Below, one piece after another: positions 44,232-53,582 of a stretch of 64,000 nt of DNA. Below the pieces are notes generated by a model, which was given only the letters and a program-made list of their open reading frames with translations, was not told where the DNA came from and did no database searches. Position 1 is the first letter of the stretch. Every line of letters starts with the position of its first letter. The position numbers and the translations under genes were made by a program. Origin of the DNA: Photobacterium kagoshimensis (lineage in GTDB: Bacteria; Pseudomonadota; Gammaproteobacteria; Enterobacterales; Vibrionaceae); NCBI RefSeq assembly GCF_050337045.1, contig NZ_JAKJSO010000026.1, positions 1 to 64,000 of the forward strand. The letters are read 5' to 3'.

Positions 44232-45050
44232 TTAAGACTGCATTGCATCGTCGTTGTGCGTACTTAATAGTGCCTGCTCACGCGCGAGTTCATCACGGCG
44301 AATAATTTCACCAGCCAACGCTAAATACGCTTTAGCACCACTTGAGTACTTGTCGTAATACATCGCAGGGCGGCCATGACTTGGCGCCTCAGCCAAACGA
44401 ACATTACGCGGGATCACGGTGCGGTAGACTTTATCACCAAAATGCTTTTTCAATTGCTGTGAGACTTCGTTAGCCAAGCGATTACGCGGATCAAACATGG
44501 TGCGCAATAAGCCTTCGATTTTTAAATCAGCATTGACGACGGCGGTAAGCTTACTGATGGTGTCCATCAATGCCGTTAAGCCTTCAAGGGCAAAGTATTC
44601 GCACTGCATCGGGACTAATACCGAATCAGCCGCAGTCATGGCATTGATTGTAAGGAGGTTAAGCGCGGGAGGGCAATCAATAAAGATGAAATCATAGTTA
44701 TCACGAACTGAAGCTAACGCATTACGTAAGCGCACTTCACGAGCAAAGACTTCCATCAATTTAATTTCAGCCGCAGTTACATCGCCATTGGCGGCAACCA
44801 GATGATAGCCGCCAGTGGTTTCAGTCACTGCCACTTGTTCAAACGGGGTTTCTTCAACAAGAAGATCGTAAGCCGTTGCATCAACCTGGTATTTATCCAC
44901 ACCGCTTGCCATGGTGGCATTGCCTTGCGGATCTAAATCTATCAGTAATACCTTGCGTTGCGTCGCGGCAAGCGATGCCGCTAGGTTGACACATGTAGTG
45001 GTTTTACCCACTCCGCCTTTTTGGTTGGCGACAGCTATAACTCTTCCCAC
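44232..45050 (-). CDS. parA: chromosome-partitioning ATPase ParA
   Basis: The 272-residue protein has the deviant Walker A KGGVGKTT at 11-18, DLDPQGN at about 39, and FIDCPPALNLL at about 121. It acts with ParB to segregate the origin region. parB follows after 9 bases. rsmG precedes it by 17 bases, so mnmG-rsmG-parA-parB form one unit. Confidence 0.97.
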   Translation of the reverse strand: MGRVIAVANQKGGVGKTTTCVNLAASLAATQRKVLLIDLDPQGNATMASGVDKYQVDATAYDLLVEETPFEQVAVTETTGGYHLVAANGDVTAAEIKLMEVFAREVRLRNALASVRDNYDFIFIDCPPALNLLTINAMTAADSVLVPMQCEYFALEGLTALMDTISKLTAVVNADLKIEGLLRTMFDPRNRLANEVSQQLKKHFGDKVYRTVIPRNVRLAEAPSHGRPAMYYDKYSSGAKAYLALAGEIIRRDELAREQALLSTHNDDAMQS

Positions 45051-45067
45051 GAAAAAACCTCAAGCAA

Positions 45068-45688
45068 TTATTCCTTTGCCGTCAAGATTACTAGATGACG
45101 CTCGCCTTCTAACTCAGGAACATGCAAAGATTTGACCTCAGTCACAGAACACCACTCAGGTAGCTCTGCCACTTCCCGTTGATCGAACTGGCCTTTTAAT
45201 GCCATGAAACAACCGGTATCTGTCGGTAAATGGTGACACCACGATACCATATCGTTCATTGATGCAAAGGCACGGCTCAATACACCATCAAAGCCGATTT
45301 CAGGTTGGAATTCTTCCACACGGCTTTGAACTGGCGTGACATTGGTAATTTTTAATTCAAAAATAACCTGGCGAATGAATCGAATACGCTTACCCAAGCT
45401 ATCTAGCAAGGTAAAGGATTTTTCAGGATTCATAATCGCCAGAGGAATGCCTGGCAGACCAGGCCCCGTACCGACATCGATGAAGCGATCACCCACTAAG
45501 TGCTCACTTACCACGATACTATCCATGATATGTTTCACTATCATCTCATGGGGATCGCGAACCGATGTCAGATTATACGCTTTATTCCATTTATGAAGCA
45601 GCGCCACATAACCAATTAATTGATCAATTTGCTGCTCACTTACCACTAAATCTGTTTGCGCGATTAATTGCGCTAGACGCTGTTTCAC
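45068..45688 (-). CDS. rsmG: 16S rRNA m7G527 methyltransferase
   Basis: RsmG (GidB) methylates G527 of 16S rRNA with SAM. The 206-residue protein has the SAM motif DVGTGPGLPG at 71-80 and LLDSLGKRIRFI after it. It sits 11 bases downstream of mnmG, the conserved gidA-gidB pair beside oriC. Confidence 0.97.
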   Translation of the reverse strand: MKQRLAQLIAQTDLVVSEQQIDQLIGYVALLHKWNKAYNLTSVRDPHEMIVKHIMDSIVVSEHLVGDRFIDVGTGPGLPGIPLAIMNPEKSFTLLDSLGKRIRFIRQVIFELKITNVTPVQSRVEEFQPEIGFDGVLSRAFASMNDMVSWCHHLPTDTGCFMALKGQFDQREVAELPEWCSVTEVKSLHVPELEGERHLVILTAKE

Positions 45689-45699
45689 TGTAAACGCTC

Positions 45700-47589
45700 C
45701 TATTCGCCTTTTTTCAACAAACCTTGCTTCTTCAAGTACACCAGTAGCAATGAGATTGCCGCAGGGGTAATACCTGAAATACGTGATGCCATTCCAACCG
45801 TTTCTGGTTTTGCATCACTCAACTTGGCAATGACTTCATTCGATAGCCCTTTAACAACACTGTAATCCAAATCAAATGGCAGTTTTGTTTTCTCGTGACG
45901 CAGTGATTTTTCCACTTCGTCTTTCTGGCGATCGATATAGCCTTGGTATTTCACTTGGATTTCAACTTGTTCACTCGCTTCTGCATCTGGGTGCGAAGGC
46001 GCGAAAGCTTCAAGTTCCGTCAATAATTCGTAAGTCACTTCTGGACGACGTAAAAGATCTTCACCACTCGCTTCACGGTTGATCGGCGATTTCAGGATCT
46101 TATTTACGTTATCCACATGATCCGACCCGGTGTGGATCCAAATATCTTTTAGACGCTGACGTTCTTGCTCGATATTTTCCATTTTTTCGTTGAAACGCGC
46201 CCAACGTGCATCATCGACCAAGCCAAATTCACGGCCAGCTTCAGTTAAACGGATATCGGCATTATCTTCACGTAGCAACAAACGGTATTCAGCACGCGAC
46301 GTAAACATGCGGTACGGTTCTTTGGTCCCCATGGTCGACAAGTCGTCAATCAGTACGCCCATGTAAGCTTGGTCACGACGAGGGCTCCAACCTTCTTTTC
46401 CTTGCGCTTGTAGTGCGGCATTCATCCCCGCCAACAAGCCTTGTGCTGCCGCTTCTTCGTAACCCGTTGTACCGTTGATTTGACCCGCAAAGAACAGACC
46501 ATCAATAAACTTGGTTTCGAACGTTTGCTTTAGATCGCGAGGGTCAAAGAAATCATACTCAATGGCGTAACCAGGACGAACGATGTCCGCATTCTCGAAA
46601 CCTTTCATTGAGCGCACAATCTTCATTTGTACGTCAAATGGTAGGCTAGTGGAGATCCCATTTGGGTATAACTCGTGCGTCGTAAGACCTTCAGGTTCAA
46701 TGAAGATCTGGTGGCTGTCTTTATCAGCAAAACGCATCACCTTGTCTTCGATCGACGGGCAGTAACGCGGACCAATACCTTCAATAACCCCAGAATACAT
46801 TGGGCTGCGATCCAAGTTATTGCGGATCACATCGTGTGTTTGCTCATTGGTATGGGTAATAAAACATGGGATCTGACGCGGATGATCCGATTGTTTACCC
46901 ATGAACGAAAATAGTGGGGTTGGGTTATCACCGTGCTGCGCCTGAAGTTGGCTAAAATCAACCGTACGCGCATCAATACGCGGTGGTGTACCTGTCTTCA
47001 AACGATCCACGCGGAAAGGAAGATCGCGCAGTCGGTTTGCAAGTGCAATTGACGGTGGATCACCGGCACGACCACCACTGTAGTTTTCTAGACCAATATG
47101 GATCTTACCACCAAGGAAAGTGCCGACGGTCAGTACCACGGTTTTAGCGCGGAATTTAAGACCCATTTCGGTAACGGCACCAACAACACGTTGATTTTCA
47201 ACGATAAGGTCATCAACCGATTGTTGGAACAGCATTAAATTTGGTTGGTTTTCAAGAGCTTCACGTACCGCAGCTTTGTACAAGGCACGATCTGCTTGAG
47301 CACGGGTAGCGCGAACGGCTGGGCCTTTCGACGAATTCAAGGTACGGAATTGGATCCCGCCTTTGTCGATCGCTTGAGCCATCAAGCCGCCAAGGGCATC
47401 CACTTCCTTAACCAGGTGTCCTTTCCCGATCCCGCCTATGGCTGGGTTACATGACATTTGGCCCAATGTGTCGATGTTATGGGTTAAAAGTACGGTTTTT
47501 TGACCCATTCGAGCAGCAGCCAGTGCGGCTTCAGTACCGGCATGACCACCACCAACCACGATGACATCAAAATTTTCCTGGTAAAACAT
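45700..47589 (-). CDS. mnmG: tRNA uridine-5-carboxymethylaminomethyl modification enzyme MnmG
   Basis: The FAD- and folate-dependent partner of MnmE modifies wobble U34. Its 629 residues match E. coli. The FAD fingerprint GGGHAGTEAA is at 13-22, CNPAIGGIGKGHL is near 47, and GQINGTTGYEEAAAQG is near 367. GAGGT precedes the ATG. It borders oriC and is transcribed away from it. Confidence 0.98.
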   Translation of the reverse strand: MFYQENFDVIVVGGGHAGTEAALAAARMGQKTVLLTHNIDTLGQMSCNPAIGGIGKGHLVKEVDALGGLMAQAIDKGGIQFRTLNSSKGPAVRATRAQADRALYKAAVREALENQPNLMLFQQSVDDLIVENQRVVGAVTEMGLKFRAKTVVLTVGTFLGGKIHIGLENYSGGRAGDPPSIALANRLRDLPFRVDRLKTGTPPRIDARTVDFSQLQAQHGDNPTPLFSFMGKQSDHPRQIPCFITHTNEQTHDVIRNNLDRSPMYSGVIEGIGPRYCPSIEDKVMRFADKDSHQIFIEPEGLTTHELYPNGISTSLPFDVQMKIVRSMKGFENADIVRPGYAIEYDFFDPRDLKQTFETKFIDGLFFAGQINGTTGYEEAAAQGLLAGMNAALQAQGKEGWSPRRDQAYMGVLIDDLSTMGTKEPYRMFTSRAEYRLLLREDNADIRLTEAGREFGLVDDARWARFNEKMENIEQERQRLKDIWIHTGSDHVDNVNKILKSPINREASGEDLLRRPEVTYELLTELEAFAPSHPDAEASEQVEIQVKYQGYIDRQKDEVEKSLRHEKTKLPFDLDYSVVKGLSNEVIAKLSDAKPETVGMASRISGITPAAISLLLVYLKKQGLLKKGE

Positions 47590-47685
47590 GGAACTACCTC
47601 AGGTATTTAAATCGCCAGTGAATTAGCTTCAAGCAAAGGGGGAGTATTCTATCTTGTTTCGTGGAAAGAGAGAATCTTTCATCAA

Positions 47686-47968
47686 GATCATTTGATCATC
47701 GAAAGTGCCCTGCTTAAATATATATAAAGATCTTTTAGAGAGATCTTTTATTAGATCTACTATTAGGATCGCCCGATCGTGTGGATAACCGTTAAATGAT
47801 CCTAATGATCATGGTGTTAGGGAGGATCATTAATTGTGGAGGAGCTTGGATCATCTTTAGGATTAGCTGGGATCAAAAAGGCTACTTATCAACAGCCCTA
47901 AATTGCCCTATAAGTTATTCAATGGATAACTATGGGTTGATCACCGTTTAGATCTATAGTTATCCACA
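47686..47968. other. chromosome replication origin oriC
   Basis: The region lies between mnmG and mioC and follows the E. coli oriC layout. AT-rich 13-mer-like repeats with GATC (about 47726-47766) come first, then an R1-type box TGTGGATAA (47780-47788). GGATCATTAATTGTGG (47824-47839) matches the middle section of E. coli oriC. Next are TTATCAACA (47886-47894), AATGGATAA (47921-47929) and the R4-type TTATCCACA (47960-47968). By my count 14 GATC sites occur between 47686 and 47954. The flanks (47590-47685, 47969-48017) hold mnmG promoter sequence and mioC downstream repeats. Confidence 0.95.
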
Positions 47969-48017
47969 GAAGAAAGTGTAAAAAAGCCCTTTAAATGGGA
48001 TTAAAATTGGTCAACTT

Positions 48018-48464
48018 TTAATCTTTAAGGTGGGTTTTCCAAGCTGCTAACCAGTTTTCCGCAGGATCTTCAGGTACCGGATGTTGAGACATGTCGATGT
48101 GAAGTGGCTCTCCGATACGCTGACCCCCTTGTTTGGTGAGCTGCTGATCGATGGTTTTTGCCGCTGCGCAGAAGGTATCGTAGCTTGAATCACCTAGGCC
48201 GATAACGCCGTATTTTAGTTGTGACAGATCAGACTGGCTGGTGTGCAGTTCAGCCATGAAAGGCTGAATATTATCGGGGAGTTCACCCGCACCATGGGTT
48301 GAACATACCACTAGCCAATAGCCGCTAGTCGGCGTGTCGCTGAGTTCGGCGCGGTTGATGGTTTCTGTGGTGTGGTTGTCGTCTTCGAGTAGCTCTGCGA
48401 GATGGTCTGCAACGTATTCTGCGCCGCCAAGCGTGCTACCTGTGATCAGAGTGATATGGCTCAT
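48018..48464 (-). CDS. mioC: flavodoxin-like protein MioC
   Basis: This is a 148-residue FMN-binding flavodoxin fold: TLITGSTLGGAEYVA phosphate loop at 5-19, CSTHGAGELPDN near 53, and GLGDSSYDTFC near 89. E. coli MioC is an electron donor linked to biotin synthase. It is transcribed into oriC. An inverted repeat GATTAAAA / TTTTAATC (47999-48023) spans its stop codon and may limit read-through into the origin. Confidence 0.95.
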   Translation of the reverse strand: MSHITLITGSTLGGAEYVADHLAELLEDDNHTTETINRAELSDTPTSGYWLVVCSTHGAGELPDNIQPFMAELHTSQSDLSQLKYGVIGLGDSSYDTFCAAAKTIDQQLTKQGGQRIGEPLHIDMSQHPVPEDPAENWLAAWKTHLKD

Positions 48465-48712
48465 GGTTCGTCTCGTTAAGTGTGGTGTGTCACGTTAATG
48501 GGTAAATTGGTGGGTCAATTGTACGCGGAAGCGGGCGAGATAACAGAGAGTAACAGTAGGGGCTTTATCGGTTTTACGGAAATGTCGGGGCGAAATCTAC
48601 ACTGAGCATGGCATAGCTCGTGGGATTGTTGGCAGCTGATTAATTGAGGGTGGGGATAAAGAAAAGTAGTAAATGCTTGTTAGTACACGATAAGTTCGTT
48701 GATGGTAAAATT

Positions 48713-48741
48713 ACCCACAGGTTAAAGGGGCGCCTGTGGGT
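48713..48741 (-). terminator. probable mnmE terminator
   Basis: ACCCACAGG and CCTGTGGGT form a perfect 9-bp stem with an 11-base loop, and the minus strand continues AATTTTA. It follows the mnmE stop by about 20 bases. The rest of the 298-base gap to mioC must hold the mioC promoter, which I could not identify. Confidence 0.55.
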
Positions 48742-48762
48742 ATGATCGTAACCAGGATCGTT

Positions 48763-50130
48763 TTATTTACCAATACAGAAAGAGGTAAAGATCCTACCAA
48801 GAAGATCGTCGGAGCTGAACTCGCCGGTGATCTCACTCAGGTGCTGCTGCGCGAGGCGCAGTTCTTCCGCTAATATTTCACCTGCCATGTAACCTTCTAG
48901 CTGGCTTTTACCGATTTCAAGGTGCTCAGCGGCACGCTCAAGCGCATCTAAGTGGCGTCGACGCGCCATAAAGCCGCCCTCAGTGGTACCTGAGAAGCCC
49001 ATACATGCTTTTAAGTGTTCACGTAAACTTTCTACGCCTTCACCCGTACGAGCGGATAGACGCACCAAGGTTGGGTTATTAACGTGGCAAATGCCAGCTT
49101 CTTCACCTGTGAGTTCCACTTTATTACGGATCACGGTTAGGCCCATACTATCAGGTAGGCGCTCAATGAAGTCAGGCCAAATCTCAGCAGGATCCGTGGC
49201 CTCGGTGGTGGTGCCATCAACCATGAATAACACACGGTCGGCTTGCTGGATTTCATCCCACGCTCGTTCAATACCAATGCGCTCGACTTCGTCAGAGGCT
49301 TCACGCAGGCCTGCGGTATCTATGATATGCAGTGGCATGCCATCGATGTGGATATGCTCGCGCAGGACATCACGGGTGGTACCTGCAATGTCGGTGACAA
49401 TGGCGGAGTCTTTACCTGAGAGGGCATTGAGCAGGCTCGATTTACCAGCATTTGGTCGACCGGCAATCACCACTTTCATCCCTTCGCGGATAATGGCGCC
49501 TTGGTTCGCTTCACGACGCACGGCTTCCAAGTTATCCATGATACCCAGTAAGTCATTACTGACTTTACCATCGGATAGGAAGTCGATTTCTTCTTCGGGA
49601 AAGTCAATGGCCGCTTCGACGTAAATACGAAGGTGGATCAGCGCTTCAACCAAGTCATTCACTTTGGTCGAGAACGCCCCTTGAAGTGATTTAAACGCAC
49701 TTTTTGCCGCTTCTTCTGAGCTAGCATCAATTAAGTCAGCAATAGCTTCTGCTTGCGCTAAGTCGAGTTTATCGTTCATGAAAGCACGTTCTGAGAACTC
49801 ACCAGGGCGAGCTGCGCGGATCCCTTCAAGCTTCAGGATGCGTTTAATCATCATGTCCATCAGTACAGGGCCACCGTGACCTTGCAGCTCTAACACGTCT
49901 TCGCCAGTAAACGAATTTGGCCCTTTAAAGAATAACGCGATGCCCTGATCCAGTGCGCTACCATCTTCATTTTTGAAGGGCAGGTATTCGGCGTAGCGGG
50001 TTTTTAGTTCGCGCCCTGCTACAGCGAGAGCAACCTCGGTCGCTTTAGGGCCAGAAACGCGGATAATGCCAACGCCACCGCGGCCTGGCGGTGTCGCTTG
50101 CGCAACTATGGTATCAGTGTGTTCGATCAT
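48763..50130 (-). CDS. mnmE: tRNA modification GTPase MnmE
   Basis: MnmE works with MnmG on wobble uridine. The 455-residue protein has an N-terminal folate-binding domain (ATPPGRGGVGIIRVSG) and a G domain with GRPNAGKSS near 224 and DTAGLRE near 270. The C-terminal CIGK cysteine motif is used in catalysis. It lies on the opposite side of oriC from mnmG. Confidence 0.97.
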   Translation of the reverse strand: MIEHTDTIVAQATPPGRGGVGIIRVSGPKATEVALAVAGRELKTRYAEYLPFKNEDGSALDQGIALFFKGPNSFTGEDVLELQGHGGPVLMDMMIKRILKLEGIRAARPGEFSERAFMNDKLDLAQAEAIADLIDASSEEAAKSAFKSLQGAFSTKVNDLVEALIHLRIYVEAAIDFPEEEIDFLSDGKVSNDLLGIMDNLEAVRREANQGAIIREGMKVVIAGRPNAGKSSLLNALSGKDSAIVTDIAGTTRDVLREHIHIDGMPLHIIDTAGLREASDEVERIGIERAWDEIQQADRVLFMVDGTTTEATDPAEIWPDFIERLPDSMGLTVIRNKVELTGEEAGICHVNNPTLVRLSARTGEGVESLREHLKACMGFSGTTEGGFMARRRHLDALERAAEHLEIGKSQLEGYMAGEILAEELRLAQQHLSEITGEFSSDDLLGRIFTSFCIGK

Positions 50131-50270
50131 AACTTTGGCTTAATTCGTAAAATTCGCGCTAATTGTAAACAGAGTTGACGGGAAAACCTAGCAGAGCATG
50201 TGTTGCCGTCGGCTCGTGGTTATAAATCTGAGTAAGTACCTGCTTACAACTATAGAATAAACCAGGTACA

Positions 50271-50298
50271 AAAAAGGCGACCCGAGGGTCGCCTTTTT
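50271..50298. terminator. terminator after yidC
   Basis: A 13-bp perfect stem (AAAAAGGCGACCC / GGGTCGCCTTTTT) with a GA apex, 19 bases after the yidC stop. Confidence 0.93.
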
Positions 50299-50316
50299 GA
50301 AGCAAGGGCCTAGTAA

Positions 50317-51930
50317 TTACTTACTATGCAGACCTTTCTTTTCTAGTGAGCGGTAAATCAGAGTTTGCTGAATTAGCGTCACAATGTTCGATACTAGCCA
50401 GTAAAGTACTAGGCCAGATGGGAAGAACAAGAAGAAGAAAGTGAACATCACAGGCATGAATGTCATGATCTTCTGCTGCATTGGATCCGTAACTGTTGTC
50501 GGGCTCATTTTCTGAATCATGAACATCGACGCACCCATCAAGATAGGCAAGATGTAGTACGGGTCTTGTGCTGATAAGTCATGGATCCAGCCAAAGAACG
50601 GCGTATGACGCAGTTCAACAGATTCCATTAGTGCCCAGTAAAGCGAAATGAAGATAGGCATTTGCAGCAAGATAGGTAGACAGCCACCCAGTGGGTTCAC
50701 TTTCTCTTTCTTGTACAGTTCCATCATTTCTTGGCTCATACGTTGACGGTCATCGCCAAAACGCTCACGCATTGCAGTCAGCTTAGGCTGAAGCATGCGC
50801 ATTTTTGCCATTGAGGTGTACTGAGCTTTCGTTAGTGGGTACATGGCACCACGAACGATGAATGTTAGTACGATGATCGCTAGACCCCAGTTCACTACGA
50901 TGCTCTGAATGAACGATAGTAGTGTGTGTAGCGGGCTTGCGATGAACCATAACCAGCCGTAATCAACCGTTAGGTTTAGGTTTTTCGCCGTTGCTTCCAT
51001 TTGGTCTTGTAGTTTAGGACCAACCCAAAGCGTTGACGTTAGTGTTTCCTCACCACCCGCAGGGATAGTTGCTGCTGGAAGACGCACACCGATGTAACCT
51101 TGACCATCGCTAGTACGGCTGTATAGGTTTGAGGTGTCTTCTGAGCGTGGGATCCAAGCTGATACGAAGTAGTGTTGCAGCATTGCTGCCCAACCTTGGT
51201 GAGTAGACAGGTTAAGGTTCTTATCCTGCATATCATCAAAGCTGTATTTTTTGTAATTAGTATCGTCAGTTGAGTATGCGCCACCACGGTAGGTTGGCAT
51301 GGTTAGGCTGCCACCATCGTCCATCAGGCTCTGGCGTAGCTGTGCGTACATTTGTACGTTAGCGGCTTTGTCTGATTGGTTGTCGATAGTGTATTGCACG
51401 TCAACTGCGTAGCTACCACGCTTAAGCACGAAGGTCTTAACGTAGTTAATGCCATCTTGGCTGTACGTCATAGGAACACGAATTTCATCTTGGCCATCAG
51501 CGAGTGTGAAATCTGTGCCTTCAACGTTAAGTTGTGCGCGACCATTTGTAGAGTCGATGCCGTTAGCGCCAATCAGACCTGATTGAGCGATGTAACGGTG
51601 ACCTTCTACATTTTTCAGTAGTACAAATGGGTCTTCTGAATCGAGTTCGTTATTGTAAGCAAGCAGTTTTGCTTCGATAACGTCACCACCTAGCGTATCG
51701 ACAGTTAGCGCCAGTACATCAGTGTTGATGGTGATGAGGTTGTTGGACGTGCTTTGGTCTGTAACGGGTTGGCCATCTGCAGAATGTGAAGGCACATCAC
51801 CACTGTTGTTAACTTGCTGCGCTACACCCTGGCTTTGAGGCTGAGGGTTGTTGTCCATATTCCACTGTTGGAACAGTAGGAAAGAGACAAACAGTAGGGC
51901 AATTAACAGAATATTGCGTTGGGAATCCAT
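50317..51930 (-). CDS. yidC: membrane protein insertase YidC
   Basis: This inner-membrane insertase has 537 residues. It has an N-terminal membrane anchor (about 5-22), a large periplasmic beta-supersandwich domain (about 55-335), and five C-terminal helices with the conserved groove arginine in VRGAMYPLTKAQY. It follows yidD by 2 bases in the rpmH-rnpA-yidD-yidC operon. Confidence 0.97.
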   Translation of the reverse strand: MDSQRNILLIALLFVSFLLFQQWNMDNNPQPQSQGVAQQVNNSGDVPSHSADGQPVTDQSTSNNLITINTDVLALTVDTLGGDVIEAKLLAYNNELDSEDPFVLLKNVEGHRYIAQSGLIGANGIDSTNGRAQLNVEGTDFTLADGQDEIRVPMTYSQDGINYVKTFVLKRGSYAVDVQYTIDNQSDKAANVQMYAQLRQSLMDDGGSLTMPTYRGGAYSTDDTNYKKYSFDDMQDKNLNLSTHQGWAAMLQHYFVSAWIPRSEDTSNLYSRTSDGQGYIGVRLPAATIPAGGEETLTSTLWVGPKLQDQMEATAKNLNLTVDYGWLWFIASPLHTLLSFIQSIVVNWGLAIIVLTFIVRGAMYPLTKAQYTSMAKMRMLQPKLTAMRERFGDDRQRMSQEMMELYKKEKVNPLGGCLPILLQMPIFISLYWALMESVELRHTPFFGWIHDLSAQDPYYILPILMGASMFMIQKMSPTTVTDPMQQKIMTFMPVMFTFFFLFFPSGLVLYWLVSNIVTLIQQTLIYRSLEKKGLHSK

Positions 51931-51932
51931 CG

Positions 51933-52190
51933 TTAATTATCTCTGTCGTTATGCTTGGTTGGCGGAACGGGGTCAAAACCACCGTCGTTTAAAGGATGAC
52001 ATCTTAATAGACGTTTCGCTGCTAACCAACAACCTTTTATCGTTCCATGTGCTTTTACGGCTTCAATTGCGTATTGAGAACATGTAGGGGTAAAACGACA
52101 GCGTGGTCCGAGTAACGGACTGATCGCAAGTTGGTAAAAGCGGACTAGTCCTACGACTAGCCACGCGAAGGGCGAGACAGGCGATGCCAT
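51933..52190 (-). CDS. yidD: membrane protein insertion efficiency factor YidD
   Basis: This 85-residue protein has an amphipathic N-terminus and the three-cysteine core RCRFTPTCSQYAIEA...GCWLAAKRLLRCHP, the YidD signature. It helps YidC-dependent insertion. It overlaps rnpA by 34 bases, as in many bacteria. Confidence 0.96.
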   Translation of the reverse strand: MASPVSPFAWLVVGLVRFYQLAISPLLGPRCRFTPTCSQYAIEAVKAHGTIKGCWLAAKRLLRCHPLNDGGFDPVPPTKHNDRDN

Positions 52191-52513
52191 AATTTATCTA
52201 ACAGTTTAAATAACTCTTCGTTGCTCAGCTCTTGAGCACTCTTCTTGGCAATCACGACAAAATCTTTCGCTGGCAGGTCAGCTTGCTTTAAACGGAAACT
52301 TTCTCGAACAATACGTTTGAATCGGTTTCTGTTAGGTGCAGTTTTAATCTGTTTCTTAGGAACAGCAAGACCAAGGCGAGGATGATTGAGGTCGTTAGGA
52401 CGGGCAAGAATAGTTAAGTGAGGAGAGCCAGCACGATGAGCTTGCTGGAAGACTTTTTTATAATGTTCGGGAGTTAACAGACGTAACTCCCGAGAAAAGG
52501 CTAGCTTATTCAA
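52157..52513 (-). CDS. rnpA: ribonuclease P protein component
   Basis: This basic 118-residue protein binds RNase P RNA and pre-tRNA leaders. The RNR motif is RNRFKRIVRESFR, near 62. The start is TTG at 52513, which aligns with the GTG-started E. coli protein; its ribosome site is poor, suggesting coupling to rpmH 12 bases upstream. Confidence 0.95.
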   Translation of the reverse strand: MNKLAFSRELRLLTPEHYKKVFQQAHRAGSPHLTILARPNDLNHPRLGLAVPKKQIKTAPNRNRFKRIVRESFRLKQADLPAKDFVVIAKKSAQELSNEELFKLLDKLWHRLSRPSRG

Positions 52514-52525
52514 AATAATCAGAGA

Positions 52526-52660
52526 TTATTTAGAAAGGCGCTTACGGCCTTTAGCACGACGTGCATTGATTGTTGCGCGACCGTTCTTAGTTGCCATGCG
52601 AGCACGGAAACCGTGGCTGCGCTTGCGCTTTAGAACTGAAGGTTGAAAAGTGCGTTTCAT
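52526..52660 (-). CDS. rpmH: 50S ribosomal protein L34
   Basis: This 44-residue highly basic protein starts MKRTFQPSVLKRKRSHGFRA and ends AKGRKRLSK, essentially the universal bacterial L34. It is the first gene of the rnpA-yidD-yidC operon, with AAGGTAATACC before the ATG. Confidence 0.98.
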   Translation of the reverse strand: MKRTFQPSVLKRKRSHGFRARMATKNGRATINARRAKGRKRLSK

Positions 52661-52749
52661 GGTATTACCTTAAATTAACTGATCAGTTTTTAAGTTTGTT
52701 ATTTAGTTTCGGATACAAAAATATCCTCGACCTCTAACAAAGAGGCGGA

Positions 52750-52778
52750 ATTGTAATCACTGACACATAAAGAGTCAA
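52750..52778 (-). promoter_or_regulatory. rpmH operon promoter
   Basis: On the minus strand TTGACT (52773-52778) and TACAAT (52750-52755) are separated by exactly 17 bases. A small hairpin, CCTCT-TTGTT-AGAGG, lies in the early leader (52731-52745), and the leader to rpmH is about 85 bases. Confidence 0.85.
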
Positions 52779-52811
52779 TCATTATACCCATCATAAAAGA
52801 CGGGCGCTGAA

Positions 52812-53582
52812 TTATACTTTTTGTTGGTCAGAGTGCAAGGATCCTTTGTTGATCCCAACTTGATGGAGAAATTTTTTCAATCGGGGATCATTTGGTTGGC
52901 CAAAGATCTGATCCGGCGACCCCTGTTCGACGAAGCTCCCATCGGCCATAAAGATCACTCTATCCGCCACTTCTCGGGCAAATTGCATTTCATGGGTGAC
53001 CACCAGCATGGTCTGATGACGGGTGGCGAGGGTTTTCATTAACGCGAGTACTTCACCGACCCATTCAGGATCTAACGCCGAAGTGGGTTCATCAAATAAG
53101 AGTAGTTCAGCATCAAGTGCCATTGCTCGACCAATGCCGACCCGTTGTTGCTGACCACCCGATAAGGCCGCAGGGTAAGCATCACCTTTATCGCCCAAAC
53201 CTATGTCATCTAATATCTGTTGCGCCCGTGAAAAAGCCTCGTTTTTATCCCACCCTTTGACTGTGATAAGCCCCTCGGCAATATTTTGTTTGGCGGTCAT
53301 GTGGGCAAATAGAGCGTAATTTTGGAATACAAATCCTGTTTTTCTGCGCAATTTCAGAATATCTCGCTGTTTTGCGGTTTGGCTATCGACCGTGACATCA
53401 TCAATTTTAATATGGCCTCGGTCGGCGCGTTCAAGGAAATTAATGCAGCGTAATAGGGTGGATTTTCCTGTGCCTGATGGACCTATAATCACCACGATTT
53501 CGCCTTTATTGATGGTTAAATCGAGATCGGAAAAAACCGCACTGTCGCCAAAGCGTTTGCTGAGATGGGTAAATTTAATCAT
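52812..53582 (-). CDS. amino-acid ABC transporter ATP-binding protein (TcyN-like)
   Basis: The 256-residue ATPase has Walker A GPSGTGKST (34-42), Q-loop FVFQNYALF, signature LSGGQQQR (about 140), Walker B LLLFDEPTSALDP and the H-loop VTHEM. It belongs to the polar amino-acid uptake group, closest in my recollection to E. coli TcyN. It overlaps the permease gene by 4 bases. Confidence 0.92.
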   Translation of the reverse strand: MIKFTHLSKRFGDSAVFSDLDLTINKGEIVVIIGPSGTGKSTLLRCINFLERADRGHIKIDDVTVDSQTAKQRDILKLRRKTGFVFQNYALFAHMTAKQNIAEGLITVKGWDKNEAFSRAQQILDDIGLGDKGDAYPAALSGGQQQRVGIGRAMALDAELLLFDEPTSALDPEWVGEVLALMKTLATRHQTMLVVTHEMQFAREVADRVIFMADGSFVEQGSPDQIFGQPNDPRLKKFLHQVGINKGSLHSDQQKV

